A DNA stretch of 19,895 bases from positions 1-19,895 of the forward strand of contig MU859411.1 in NCBI GenBank assembly GCA_033297205.1. Direction: 5' to 3'. The translations under genes were made by a program, and so were the position numbers. Below, piece after piece: positions 7,988-15,781 of this stretch. Origin of the DNA: Pseudoneurospora amorphoporcata (Eukaryota > Ascomycota > Sordariomycetes > Sordariales > Sordariaceae). The notes beneath the pieces are model-generated. The model made no database searches, had not been told where the DNA came from, and saw only the letters and a list, made by a program, of their open reading frames with translations. Position 1 is the stretch's first letter; the number at the start of each line of letters is the position of its first letter.

Positions 7988-9154
7988 CTATACCAAAGAC
8001 AAAGACGAGACTACGACCAAGAGAACAGCCAGCCTGCCGGGCTGTAATGTCCCCGCCCCATTCTCCTCCCCTCCACACGGCTTGTCCTTTGTACACTTGT
8101 CATCCTCCCCTCTGTAATCATCGCTCGGTAGGGCCTCTCGTCCTGTTGCATTCCCACCGAGATACCAGCTCCCAATATCTGTCAACTTTCCATATGGATC
8201 CAAGAAAGCCTGGTTGGGCCCGACGTTGGACACGATACTGCGAAAGGCGCCGAACCAGGCATATCGCTTGACGCTCCCCTTGCTGTCGAGGTAAGGGATG
8301 GATTGGTTGTAGAACTTTTGCGTGTTCTCGAGGGTCTCGGCGGGGAAGCCGAATTCGGTGATCCAGATGTCGAGGCCGGGGAAGCTGTGGTGTCGAATGG
8401 GTTAGCGGGGTTTGGTGTGTGGTGATATAGTGAGGTGAGGAAGAATGAGCCAAGAACTGAGGTGGAAAAAAAAAAGGACTTACGCATTCTCAAACATGCC
8501 CACCCTCTCCTTCAACGTCTCAAAGCTCCCAAACGAATAGACGGGCACAAAGTCAAATCCACACGTCTTCTCTTTTGCGTCCTCCAGCTTGTCCAGAAGG
8601 CCAGAGCAGTTGGCGAAGAACATGTCCAACCACGATTTCTCTTCTCTTCCCATATGCGGCTTGTCAACAAGCGGCAGTCCAACCTTGAGTCCCAATCGAC
8701 GAAGGGGAATAATGTTCTTGATCCATGCTTTGGCTGCTACTCGGGGCGCCATTTCGCTACCCCCCACGTCAAAGGGTTGGTCGGGTTTGTTGAAGGTCAT
8801 GACGTGGGTGATGTTTCGCTTGACTCGTGCTCTTTTGTCTTTGTCGTCGTCCTTAGTGAGATCAATCCCCATCAAGGCAGTCACGTTCGCTAGGAAGTCG
8901 GTGTCATTCTCGTTTCCTCCCCACATGGTTGGCACAAACTGGATCTGCTTCTGGGGAAGGGCGGCATAGTCAGACTCGGGGGACGGAAGGGACTGGTAGT
9001 TGTGGTACCAGGTTAGGTTGTTGGGGCCTGTGAGCCAGATCTGGTCGTCTTTGGGCCAGTTGGTGTTGGGGATGAAGATGAGGCCGCGTTTGGGGGATGT
9101 TGTGGCGGTTGCCAGTGCCGGGAGGCACATGGAGAGGGCGAGGAGGGAGAGCAT
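7988..9154 (-). CDS. Secreted, GPI-anchored GH128-like protein with altered catalytic residue
   Basis: Two exons on the minus strand, 9154-8484 and 8384-7988, encode 355 aa. The 99-bp intron (8483-8385) has donor GTAAGT, branch CGCTAACCC and acceptor CACCACAG; splicing rebuilds the WITEFG motif in frame. The start has a CACCACCATG context. Residues 1-17 form a signal peptide; the GH128 domain follows from KRGLIF at 22; potential N-glycosylation sites include N46, N83, N90, N114 and N182. The tail is polar and ends in a hydrophobic stretch (LAVLLVVVSSLSLV) typical of a GPI signal, so the product should sit on the plasma membrane or wall. The nucleophile position is kept (E234 in WITEFG), but the acid/base motif reads FNKPD, with K123 in place of Glu, and the HWYG cleft motif reads YSFG (206-209). 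Normal hydrolysis therefore looks unlikely; a beta-glucan-binding or structural wall role is a reasonable inference. The codon is AAA, one base from GAA. Confidence 0.9.
8385..8483 (-). other. Intron of the GPI-anchored GH128-like gene
   Basis: Donor GTAAGT at 8483-8478, branch site CGCTAACCC and acceptor CACCACAG ending at 8385, all read on the minus strand. It splits codon 224 after the second base and rejoins to GCC. Removing it links the N-terminal half to the WITEFG half of the domain, which independently supports the model. Confidence 0.85.
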
Positions 9155-9653
9155 GGTGGTGACTGATCGATGTCGAAGAGGAATGCTGGATTACCTCGTC
9201 AGTTGTCCAAGTCCAAGTTGATGTTTGCTCAAAATTTTCACAGGAACAAAAGTCACGAGCAAGTGCCGTCGGAGTCGGAAACTCGCAGGGGTACTTGCCA
9301 ACGAGTCAACGGTGTCAACGATGTGACAGGAGCGCCACGATGTCGTGTCACCACAAATAATACGAGGATCTGCAACAATCAGGTAAGGATCAATATTTCT
9401 AAAAGCAATCTAACAATACCTTAACGAGCTAATTCCCTGTGGGCGTTTTGTACGCTTCTTCATTCTATTAGGGCTTGTAATATCCACCGTGGGGTTCCGA
9501 GCTTTGCACCTTCCTTGCTGAAAACGAATAAATGAATCGGTACCTGCGCAGTTCCATCATGTTCCAATCTGTTCTTCCGTTCCCTTTCACAATCTGATCC
9601 CAAACATAATTCTACAATGCCATCCAACATGAACAAAAAGACATCATCCCGCA
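9155..9653 (-). promoter_or_regulatory. Promoter of the GPI-anchored GH128-like gene and 3' region of acyltransferase 1
   Basis: No gene is seen in these 499 bases. The left part should be promoter and leader of the minus-strand gene starting at 9154, the right part the 3' end of the acyltransferase ending at 9654. An inverted pair GTGACA (9323-9328) and TGTCAC (9346-9351) lies about 170-200 bases upstream of the GH128-like start and could be a dimeric binding site. No clear TATA box was found. Confidence 0.4.
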
Positions 9654-11525
9654 TCAAACAACCCTCTCAACCCATCCTCCCTCCAGAACCAACCCCTCAA
9701 AAACCCCCATCGCCTCCTCCGGCAAACTCACCTGCACCAACACCTCCGTCTTCTGCTCCTTCCTCGCCGGCAACCACAGTCCTCCACTGATACCATACCT
9801 TGCCTGCACCCTCCGGACAGCATCAGGCTTGGTAACATTAAACGCCTCGCGGTGACTATGAGATGCAGATGCAGCTGCACAAAAAGCGTTGGCGGGCACC
9901 ATGGGCATCAAAACCGACGACGAAGAGGAACGAAGCGGGAATCGCCATTCCGTGTCGGCGCCAAAGTTCTTCCAGCTGTTCATTTGCCATTCGGATGGCT
10001 GGCGGGGGTCGAAGGAGAGGCCGATGCGGCGGATGTCGCTCTCACCGGCAGCAAAGAGCGAGGTGCGCATGGTGATATACTCGGCCATATTCTCCGCCAT
10101 GTCAGTACTGGATTTGTTCATGGCCGCAACAATCTTTGCCAGAGCAGCGAGGTCCATCTCTTGTGAGTCCTTGGCGGCGTTTGCGGCGTCAATCAGCATA
10201 GAGGCAGAAGGCAAGCGGGTGCTGATCCAAGTGATTTTGTTGCCCAGATACGCCTTTGTGTCCTTGGCCATCTGCTCCTTGAAAGCCACCACTTCGGGGT
10301 CAGTCGACTTCAAAGCTGCAACGCGAGCCATCCAGTCTGTGGGCGTGGAAAAGACGGGTTGCTCCTCGGCGAAATGGTCGTGGAGAAACTTTTCGAATGA
10401 ACAAGGGTCGGTGTCAGCGGAGGACGAGGAGGAGGAGGCCGTGACGCGGGACAAGTATGTCAAGCTCCACAAGAGACCGGACAGACACTCGTAGATACCG
10501 GCTTTGACGCCATGAGCCGCCGCGATTTCCTTCTGCAGCCGGACGAGTTTGGCAAAAGTGAAGACGAAGATCTTGGAAGAACCCGTCAGAGAATCGCCTT
10601 CGCGCCCGGGCAAGCTGGGACAGACGGGGTGCGTAGGGCCGTTTGGTGCGTGATCCTCCCACTCGTTGTACTCGGGACACTTGGCCAGGAGCTCCTCATA
10701 CGGCTTCTCGATAGTCGGCAACGACAAAGCGAGGTCATGGACCCCCGGAACCCCCTCCCACGTGGGACTCGAACTCGTCGTGTGCTCAGCCAAGACGTTC
10801 AGGAACTGAGTGAAACTCCCTCCATCAAACAAGGTATGATGACCCAGAATAATGAGGATAAACCCCCCCTTCAGAAACAAAACCCTAACCTGAATGGCAG
10901 GCAGTGTCTCCCCGCCCTCTTTCAGCGTTCGCAAATCCGTTAGAAGAGGATTAATAAACGGCTCAACAGGGAACTCTTCCCTTTTCAGCTGATCATAATC
11001 CACGAACCTCGGCGGCCACCCTTCCGCACCGTGCGGCTCGAACCTAGCCTCGATACCCCCGTACATCTTTTGCGTCTCCTCGTCATCTGGGTATTGAGCG
11101 ACCAGGGGGATTTCGTAGTCTGCGGCGGTATGGAGGTAGACGTGCCAGGGGTTGTACTTCCCCGTCTTGTTGAGAGCAAGCTTGTCGGGCTCGGAGAGGT
11201 TGATACCAAGCTGGAGTTTGCCGGCAAAGGCAGGACGGACGTTGATGACGCGCAGGAGCTGCATGCGGAGGAACCAGAGGAGGGTGGAGGCTGTGGTGAG
11301 TGGGGATAGGCGAGCGGAGGAGGAAAGGGGGAAACAGAGGGCGCGGGGGGTGTAGCAGCGGGGGGCGATGTTGTTCCAGAGGCTGAGGGGGTGGGTTGTG
11401 ATGGTGGAATTGCTGGAGGTCTCGCTGGACTCGCTGGCGGTCTCGTTGAGGACCTGCATGTTGGTCATGGCTGATGCCTTTGTGAGCTTTTGCTCGTGCT
11501 TGTCGGTGTTGCTGGTGTTGGTCAT
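9654..11525 (-). CDS. BAHD-family acyltransferase 1 (Tri101-type fold)
   Basis: A single-exon minus-strand gene. The chosen start at 11525 (context CCAAAATGACC) gives 623 aa. The frame is open 51 codons further up, but that part reads like an untranslated leader; a Met at 11468 is a second option. The protein is a BAHD/transferase-family acyltransferase of the fungal trichothecene 3-O-acetyltransferase type, which moves an acyl group from acyl-CoA to a hydroxyl or amine. The catalytic HxxxD motif is HTLFD (H230, D234). The usual structural DFGWG motif is replaced by NFGAD (520-524). LWNNIAPRCYTPRALCFP near the N-terminus and FAGKLQLG are shared in form with the next gene. No signal peptide or membrane segment is evident, so a cytosolic enzyme is expected. 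It lies 466 bp downstream of its tandem paralogue, in the same orientation. The acceptor is unknown; the divergent P450 beyond the second copy hints at a hydroxylated lipid, which is inference. Confidence 0.88.
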   Translation of the reverse strand: MTNTSNTDKHEQKLTKASAMTNMQVLNETASESSETSSNSTITTHPLSLWNNIAPRCYTPRALCFPLSSSARLSPLTTASTLLWFLRMQLLRVINVRPAFAGKLQLGINLSEPDKLALNKTGKYNPWHVYLHTAADYEIPLVAQYPDDEETQKMYGGIEARFEPHGAEGWPPRFVDYDQLKREEFPVEPFINPLLTDLRTLKEGGETLPAIQVRVLFLKGGFILIILGHHTLFDGGSFTQFLNVLAEHTTSSSPTWEGVPGVHDLALSLPTIEKPYEELLAKCPEYNEWEDHAPNGPTHPVCPSLPGREGDSLTGSSKIFVFTFAKLVRLQKEIAAAHGVKAGIYECLSGLLWSLTYLSRVTASSSSSSADTDPCSFEKFLHDHFAEEQPVFSTPTDWMARVAALKSTDPEVVAFKEQMAKDTKAYLGNKITWISTRLPSASMLIDAANAAKDSQEMDLAALAKIVAAMNKSSTDMAENMAEYITMRTSLFAAGESDIRRIGLSFDPRQPSEWQMNSWKNFGADTEWRFPLRSSSSSVLMPMVPANAFCAAASASHSHREAFNVTKPDAVRRVQARYGISGGLWLPARKEQKTEVLVQVSLPEEAMGVFEGLVLEGGWVERVV

Positions 11526-11991
11526 TTTGGTCGATGTTGAGAGAAACAAAATCGCGTGCCGAATATCCTGGGAGAAGATAATATAAATATTGTTTGGACC
11601 ATGATTTTCAAAAGGCGCAGTGAATATTCGAATACCAGTGAATAGGTTGGCCGTCCAGGTTCTGTCAAGGTCAAGCAAAGGTTTGTCATGTTGCCAGGTG
11701 AACAGAGCCCTTGTCCGGACACGGCAGGTTGGTGAACGGGCGCGGCTGGTGTTGGTGGCACAATGAACCTTGTGGGTTTCGGGTGAAGTTCCCCGTGCGG
11801 GTCATGGGGGCCTTTGTAGACAAACATTGCTCTTTGGTCCTCGTACTGCTATGCTATCTGTGATGTTATTCCGTCAAATTCGTCCCCAAGTAACCTCCCG
11901 TCAAGATGCAAACCCAACCCTGGGCGTTTTACCATGCACGCCTTCCGACATTTGTCTCGTTCATAGTGACAGAATCAACCTTCAAGTTCCC
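11526..11991 (-). promoter_or_regulatory. Promoter of acyltransferase 1 and 3' region of acyltransferase 2
   Basis: These 466 bases between the tandem acyltransferase genes hold no gene. An AT-rich patch at about 11574-11592 (TATTTATA when read on the minus strand, 11589-11582) lies 50-65 bases before the start at 11525 and could act as a TATA-like element. Nothing else stands out. Confidence 0.35.
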
Positions 11992-13713
11992 TCACCCCAC
12001 AACCCCCTCCCAATACCTCTTGAAAACCTCATCCGCCTCCAACGCCCTCATGGCCCCCTCGGGCAAACTAACCTGACACTCCCAATTCTCAGGCCTCGCT
12101 CTCTTGGCCGGCAAAATCAGTCCTCCACTTCCTGCGACCTCCTTTTGCACCCGTCTCTGCGCGTCTGCTAGCGTCCATGTCCTCTTTTCTAGTTCTTCCA
12201 CCCCTTCCACTGCACATGCCACACCGGGTAACGACCAATGAATATCCGCCCCAAAATCCACCCAGCTATTCATCCCCCACTCGGCCGGCATCCGGCTATC
12301 CCACGGCAGGCCGAGCATTCGCATGTCGGGGACTTTATCGAACAGTGCCTCGCGCGTGTGCAGGAAGGAGGTGGAGGGGTTGATTTGCGAAATGGACAGG
12401 CTGATGGCGCTGGCGACGAGGGCTAGGCAGGTTTTGGACCCTGTCTTGGCGATGTCGTGCAGTAACGAAATGGAGGGGAGGGTGGTGATGGCCCAGGTTA
12501 CGGTGTTGCCGAAGTAGGACTTGGTAATAAGAGGGGAAAGGGAGGAGGCCGAGGAGGGATATTGATATTTCTGGAGGAGTCGGGTGCTGGATCTGGACCA
12601 GTCGACTGGGGTGGAGAAAAAGGGATGGAAAGAGGAGAAATGGGTGTGCAGGGCATGTTCGCTTTGATTTTGTGAGGAGGAGGAGGGGGGGCTTTTGAGA
12701 AAGGTCTCGCGGGCGAGGAGGGTGTGTGCCCAGAGGAGGGCGCAGAGGGTCGTGTAGGCTGATGGCGCTGCGGTGGTCTTGGCCATGTCAATGTCAATGT
12801 CGGGGACTGGGAGGAGGTGGGCGAGCTCGAGGCTGAGGGTCTTGAGCTTGGAGAATTGGAAGACGAAGATCTTGCTGTCGTTTTTGAGGAGGGATTCGCT
12901 GTTGGGGATGTCACGCTGGACAGGCTGCGTTGGACCTAAGAGGTCGTTGTTGGGCCAGGTCTGGAACTCGGGACATAAAGGGAGGAGTTCCTCGAACGTC
13001 TTTTCGGCGAGGGACCGGTCCAGGTCCTGCTCGTACGGTAGCTTGACCATGGGACTGGTGGGATATTTTGGGATCTTGTCTCCGCGAGTGCAGGCGGCGA
13101 GGCATTCGAGGAAATTGTGGTACGCCTTGCCGTCGAAGTAGGTGTGGTGGATGAGGAGGTTGAGGAAGAAGCCGCCGTTGAGGAAGATGACTTGGACCTC
13201 CACAACCGGGATTGGGCCCTTTCCTTCCTCGAGCGTCAGGTCGGTGGTCAAGTCTTGGTTGATGAAGGGTTTGACGGGGAATGTGGAACGTTTTAGGGTG
13301 TCGTAGTCGATTAAGTTCTCGTCGAAGTTGATCCCCTGTGCCTTGACATGCTCGGTGCCGTTTCTGGCAGTGACTTTTCCGTACATCGACTCGAGCTCCC
13401 TCGGGTACTTGGGCCGCAGATAGATGCTGTAGTTGGATGACGTGAGGAGGTAGACGTATCCGTCCTTGTATTTGGTTACCGCTTGCTTCTCGTGGGGTGC
13501 TAGGTTCGCTCCAAGCTGGAGTTTTCCGGCAAAGTCAGGCCGCTGTTGGACAAGGACATCAAGACTATTGCGAAGCGAGGCCAGTAGAGTTTGGGCACTC
13601 TCCGACTGGTTCTTGCGGGCGTCGTCGTCAAATGGGAAGCAGATCACTCGGCCGGTGTACGTCCGAGGAGCGACATTGTCCCAGGTCGATAGGTCGTGGA
13701 TTTGGTCAGGCAT
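11992..13713 (-). CDS. BAHD-family acyltransferase 2 (Tri101-type fold)
   Basis: A single-exon minus-strand gene of 573 aa, starting at the ATG at 13713 (context AAAATGCC). It is a clear paralogue of the gene downstream: both begin with a W(D/N)N(V/I)APR-(C/T)YT pattern, share FAGKLQLG, DYD(T/Q)LKR, FPV(K/E)PFIN and an HHT-FDG core, and end with SLPE(G/E)AM. The catalytic HxxxD is HTYFD (H190, D194). DFGWG is replaced by DFGAD (486-490), the same change as in copy 1. Several Ser- and Pro-rich insertions (for example near residues 344-352) lie between core blocks. No signal peptide or membrane helix is seen. Identity between the copies looks well under half by eye, so the duplication is old and the two probably differ in substrate. 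A 2.07 kb region separates it from the divergent CYP505-type gene, with which it might share control. The acceptor is unknown. Confidence 0.88.
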   Translation of the reverse strand: MPDQIHDLSTWDNVAPRTYTGRVICFPFDDDARKNQSESAQTLLASLRNSLDVLVQQRPDFAGKLQLGANLAPHEKQAVTKYKDGYVYLLTSSNYSIYLRPKYPRELESMYGKVTARNGTEHVKAQGINFDENLIDYDTLKRSTFPVKPFINQDLTTDLTLEEGKGPIPVVEVQVIFLNGGFFLNLLIHHTYFDGKAYHNFLECLAACTRGDKIPKYPTSPMVKLPYEQDLDRSLAEKTFEELLPLCPEFQTWPNNDLLGPTQPVQRDIPNSESLLKNDSKIFVFQFSKLKTLSLELAHLLPVPDIDIDMAKTTAAPSAYTTLCALLWAHTLLARETFLKSPPSSSSQNQSEHALHTHFSSFHPFFSTPVDWSRSSTRLLQKYQYPSSASSLSPLITKSYFGNTVTWAITTLPSISLLHDIAKTGSKTCLALVASAISLSISQINPSTSFLHTREALFDKVPDMRMLGLPWDSRMPAEWGMNSWVDFGADIHWSLPGVACAVEGVEELEKRTWTLADAQRRVQKEVAGSGGLILPAKRARPENWECQVSLPEGAMRALEADEVFKRYWEGVVG

Positions 13714-15781
13714 TTTGGCTTGTTTTTCTGTCGGTTGGTGTTATTTTTTCCGGTAGCAGGTTTCCAAAGTTGCCTCTCGTGGAGGCTTTATGGGATTCTG
13801 GCACCATGACTTGGGCCGGTGATGCGATTGTCCGGTCATGGAGGCTCTGCGTCGACGTCGTTGGCTCTTGCGACCAACTTGTTCGAGGCGAAAGGATGAG
13901 AGGCCGGTGAAGTTGGGAGATATTGTTGGGTGGGCGTGCAGCCGGACGCAAGTCAAATGAAAGGGAGGGCGCAAACAAGGCTCAAACTCTGTGCTGCATA
14001 AGGACTGGATTCGGGCGCTTTGTGTAACGGTATACAGCCGGAAATAGACAAAACACCTTTGTCCTCGGGCAGCTGAATGGTGATGGCATCAAGCCGTTTT
14101 CAGGGGCAGCAGTCGCTTGGGGTTAGGGCTCAAGCGGTCTGGCAACCTAACGCGATAGCGATAAAGGTCTTGGCAGCGCACTGTAATCGACACCGTTATC
14201 AGTCACGGAACACACGGAGCCATCAAGGTTCCGTCGGATGTCGGGTGGAAAAAAGAGCCGGCATCGGAAAGTGAACAAGAAGTCCAGGTCCGGTCGGTCA
14301 GCAATCGCAATCGAGAAATCCGTCCCGGCTTGAATCTGTCACGAAACACGATGACACGACAGAACCATGCACTACCGTCGGTGAACAACAACAGACACCG
14401 CTGCATCAGTCCTCGGCTGTGAAGGCCCAATTCTATTTTCATCTTTAACATACCGAGGCCACGGACCATGCGAGATCACAAACCAACTGACGACAAGGCG
14501 CAAACTGGTGTGGTGACGGGTGACCAACAACTCGGATTCCTACACTGGACCGTCGTCTTTGTTACAGTGGCACCGTTGCCTTGTACGGATAGCGCAGCAC
14601 CATACAACCGACGATGCATGTATCTCTCGTCAAGAGATGACCTGTCGACATTGATGTCCCTCAACTGACGCAACGCAAAAGGCAACTTGGGGTAAATGAG
14701 GTGACCACCAACAAGTCCCGTGGATCTGGCTTCAATATCGCCCGTGTTACCTGAGATGCGGAATCCCAAACCAACCGGTCGAAATATCTTTCCATTCCGA
14801 CCCTCAACACGGAAATTGACAGCCTCCAACCTTGAACGTTCCTTTCGATGTCGTGGTCGGGTGTCCCACGATGAACCCATGCAGCGCCCAGAAATGCCCT
14901 ACAGGTACGCTACGTCGGGAGCATTGCCCGTCGTTTCAGCGCATTTCTCTCTCTAAACTCCAGCGACCAATGACCGGTGCAGTCAACTACATATCGACGG
15001 GCACTTGGTGACAGTCCCGCCTTAGGTTCCGCCTTGCCGTCTCTTCGCCGCCGAGATTATCCCTGTTATTCACAATCCCCGTCGCAGCAGAATAGAATGG
15101 GTGGGGATTTCCAACAAGTCGATTGTAGGAAACACAAAGTGGAAATCAAAGTCCATCGCGCCGAGGTTCAATGCTGATAGCTTCCTTTTATCGTAGGGCA
15201 TACCCACCGCCATCATCCCTGGACCGACAAGACGGGAATGGCTTCGATCGATTTGCGACAACCACCCCCGCCGAAAAAGGGGTCCAAAACATTACATTAC
15301 CCAACAAAGTGAATTCTCCGATCAATGGACCCATTGACAGCCTCGGAGACAACCGAGGTCGAGTGGATTACCGACCATGACACCCATCAAAGTGGAGGAG
15401 CCAAGAAGAAGGATTGATTCCAGCGAACAAGAAGCCTTCGAAAGGGGTGTTGCTGACTGCACAAGGATCGACCTGTCGCAATGCGTTTCAACGTCATGGG
15501 CATCGGCCGTGGTGGATGATCGATGGTCCTCGTATAAAGACTGCTTTCCATCCCACCCTCCACTGCATCTGGAAGACAGGTCAGTCACCATACCAACTTA
15601 CAAGATTACTTGATAGCCTCTCTTTTGTTTCGCCGAGGCTCTCAAGAAGAAGAACGGACTACAATACTCCGACAGCTCACCGCACGCCCAGTCCAGGATT
15701 TCCATACCTTCTCCACCACGCCGAGCCGCCGTCACCCTACTCAACGAATACGGCTTGCACCAGGCGTGTGAATCTTCCATC
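13714..15781. other. Divergent intergenic region between acyltransferase 2 and the P450
   Basis: Two kilobases separate the divergent starts at 13713 (minus) and 15782 (plus). Open frames here are short, lie on both strands, show no codon bias and resemble no family; the longest minus-strand one (14880-14476, 134 codons) has no recognisable motif and is not called. GGGGTTAGGGCT at 14119-14130 is a telomere-like half repeat. A TATAAAG box at 15533-15539 fits the P450. The left few hundred bases should hold the acyltransferase promoter. A small gene or non-coding RNA in the middle cannot be excluded from sequence alone. Confidence 0.4.
15533..15539 (+). promoter_or_regulatory. TATA box of the P450 gene
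   Basis: TATAAAG stands about 245 bases before the start codon at 15782. Transcription would then begin roughly at 15560-15570, leaving a leader of about 215 bases that is C- and A-rich. TATA boxes are common on inducible fungal genes, which suits an inducible fatty-acid hydroxylase. The assignment rests on position and motif. Confidence 0.4.

Noticed and set aside
11526..11678. N-terminal extension of acyltransferase 1 to an ATG at 11678
   Set aside because: The extra 51 residues have no counterpart in the paralogue, cover an AT-rich TATA-like patch, and a better start context exists at 11525.
14476..14880. 134-codon minus-strand frame in the divergent gap
   Set aside because: No codon bias, no motif, no intron signals and no family resemblance; it is within what chance allows for 2 kb.
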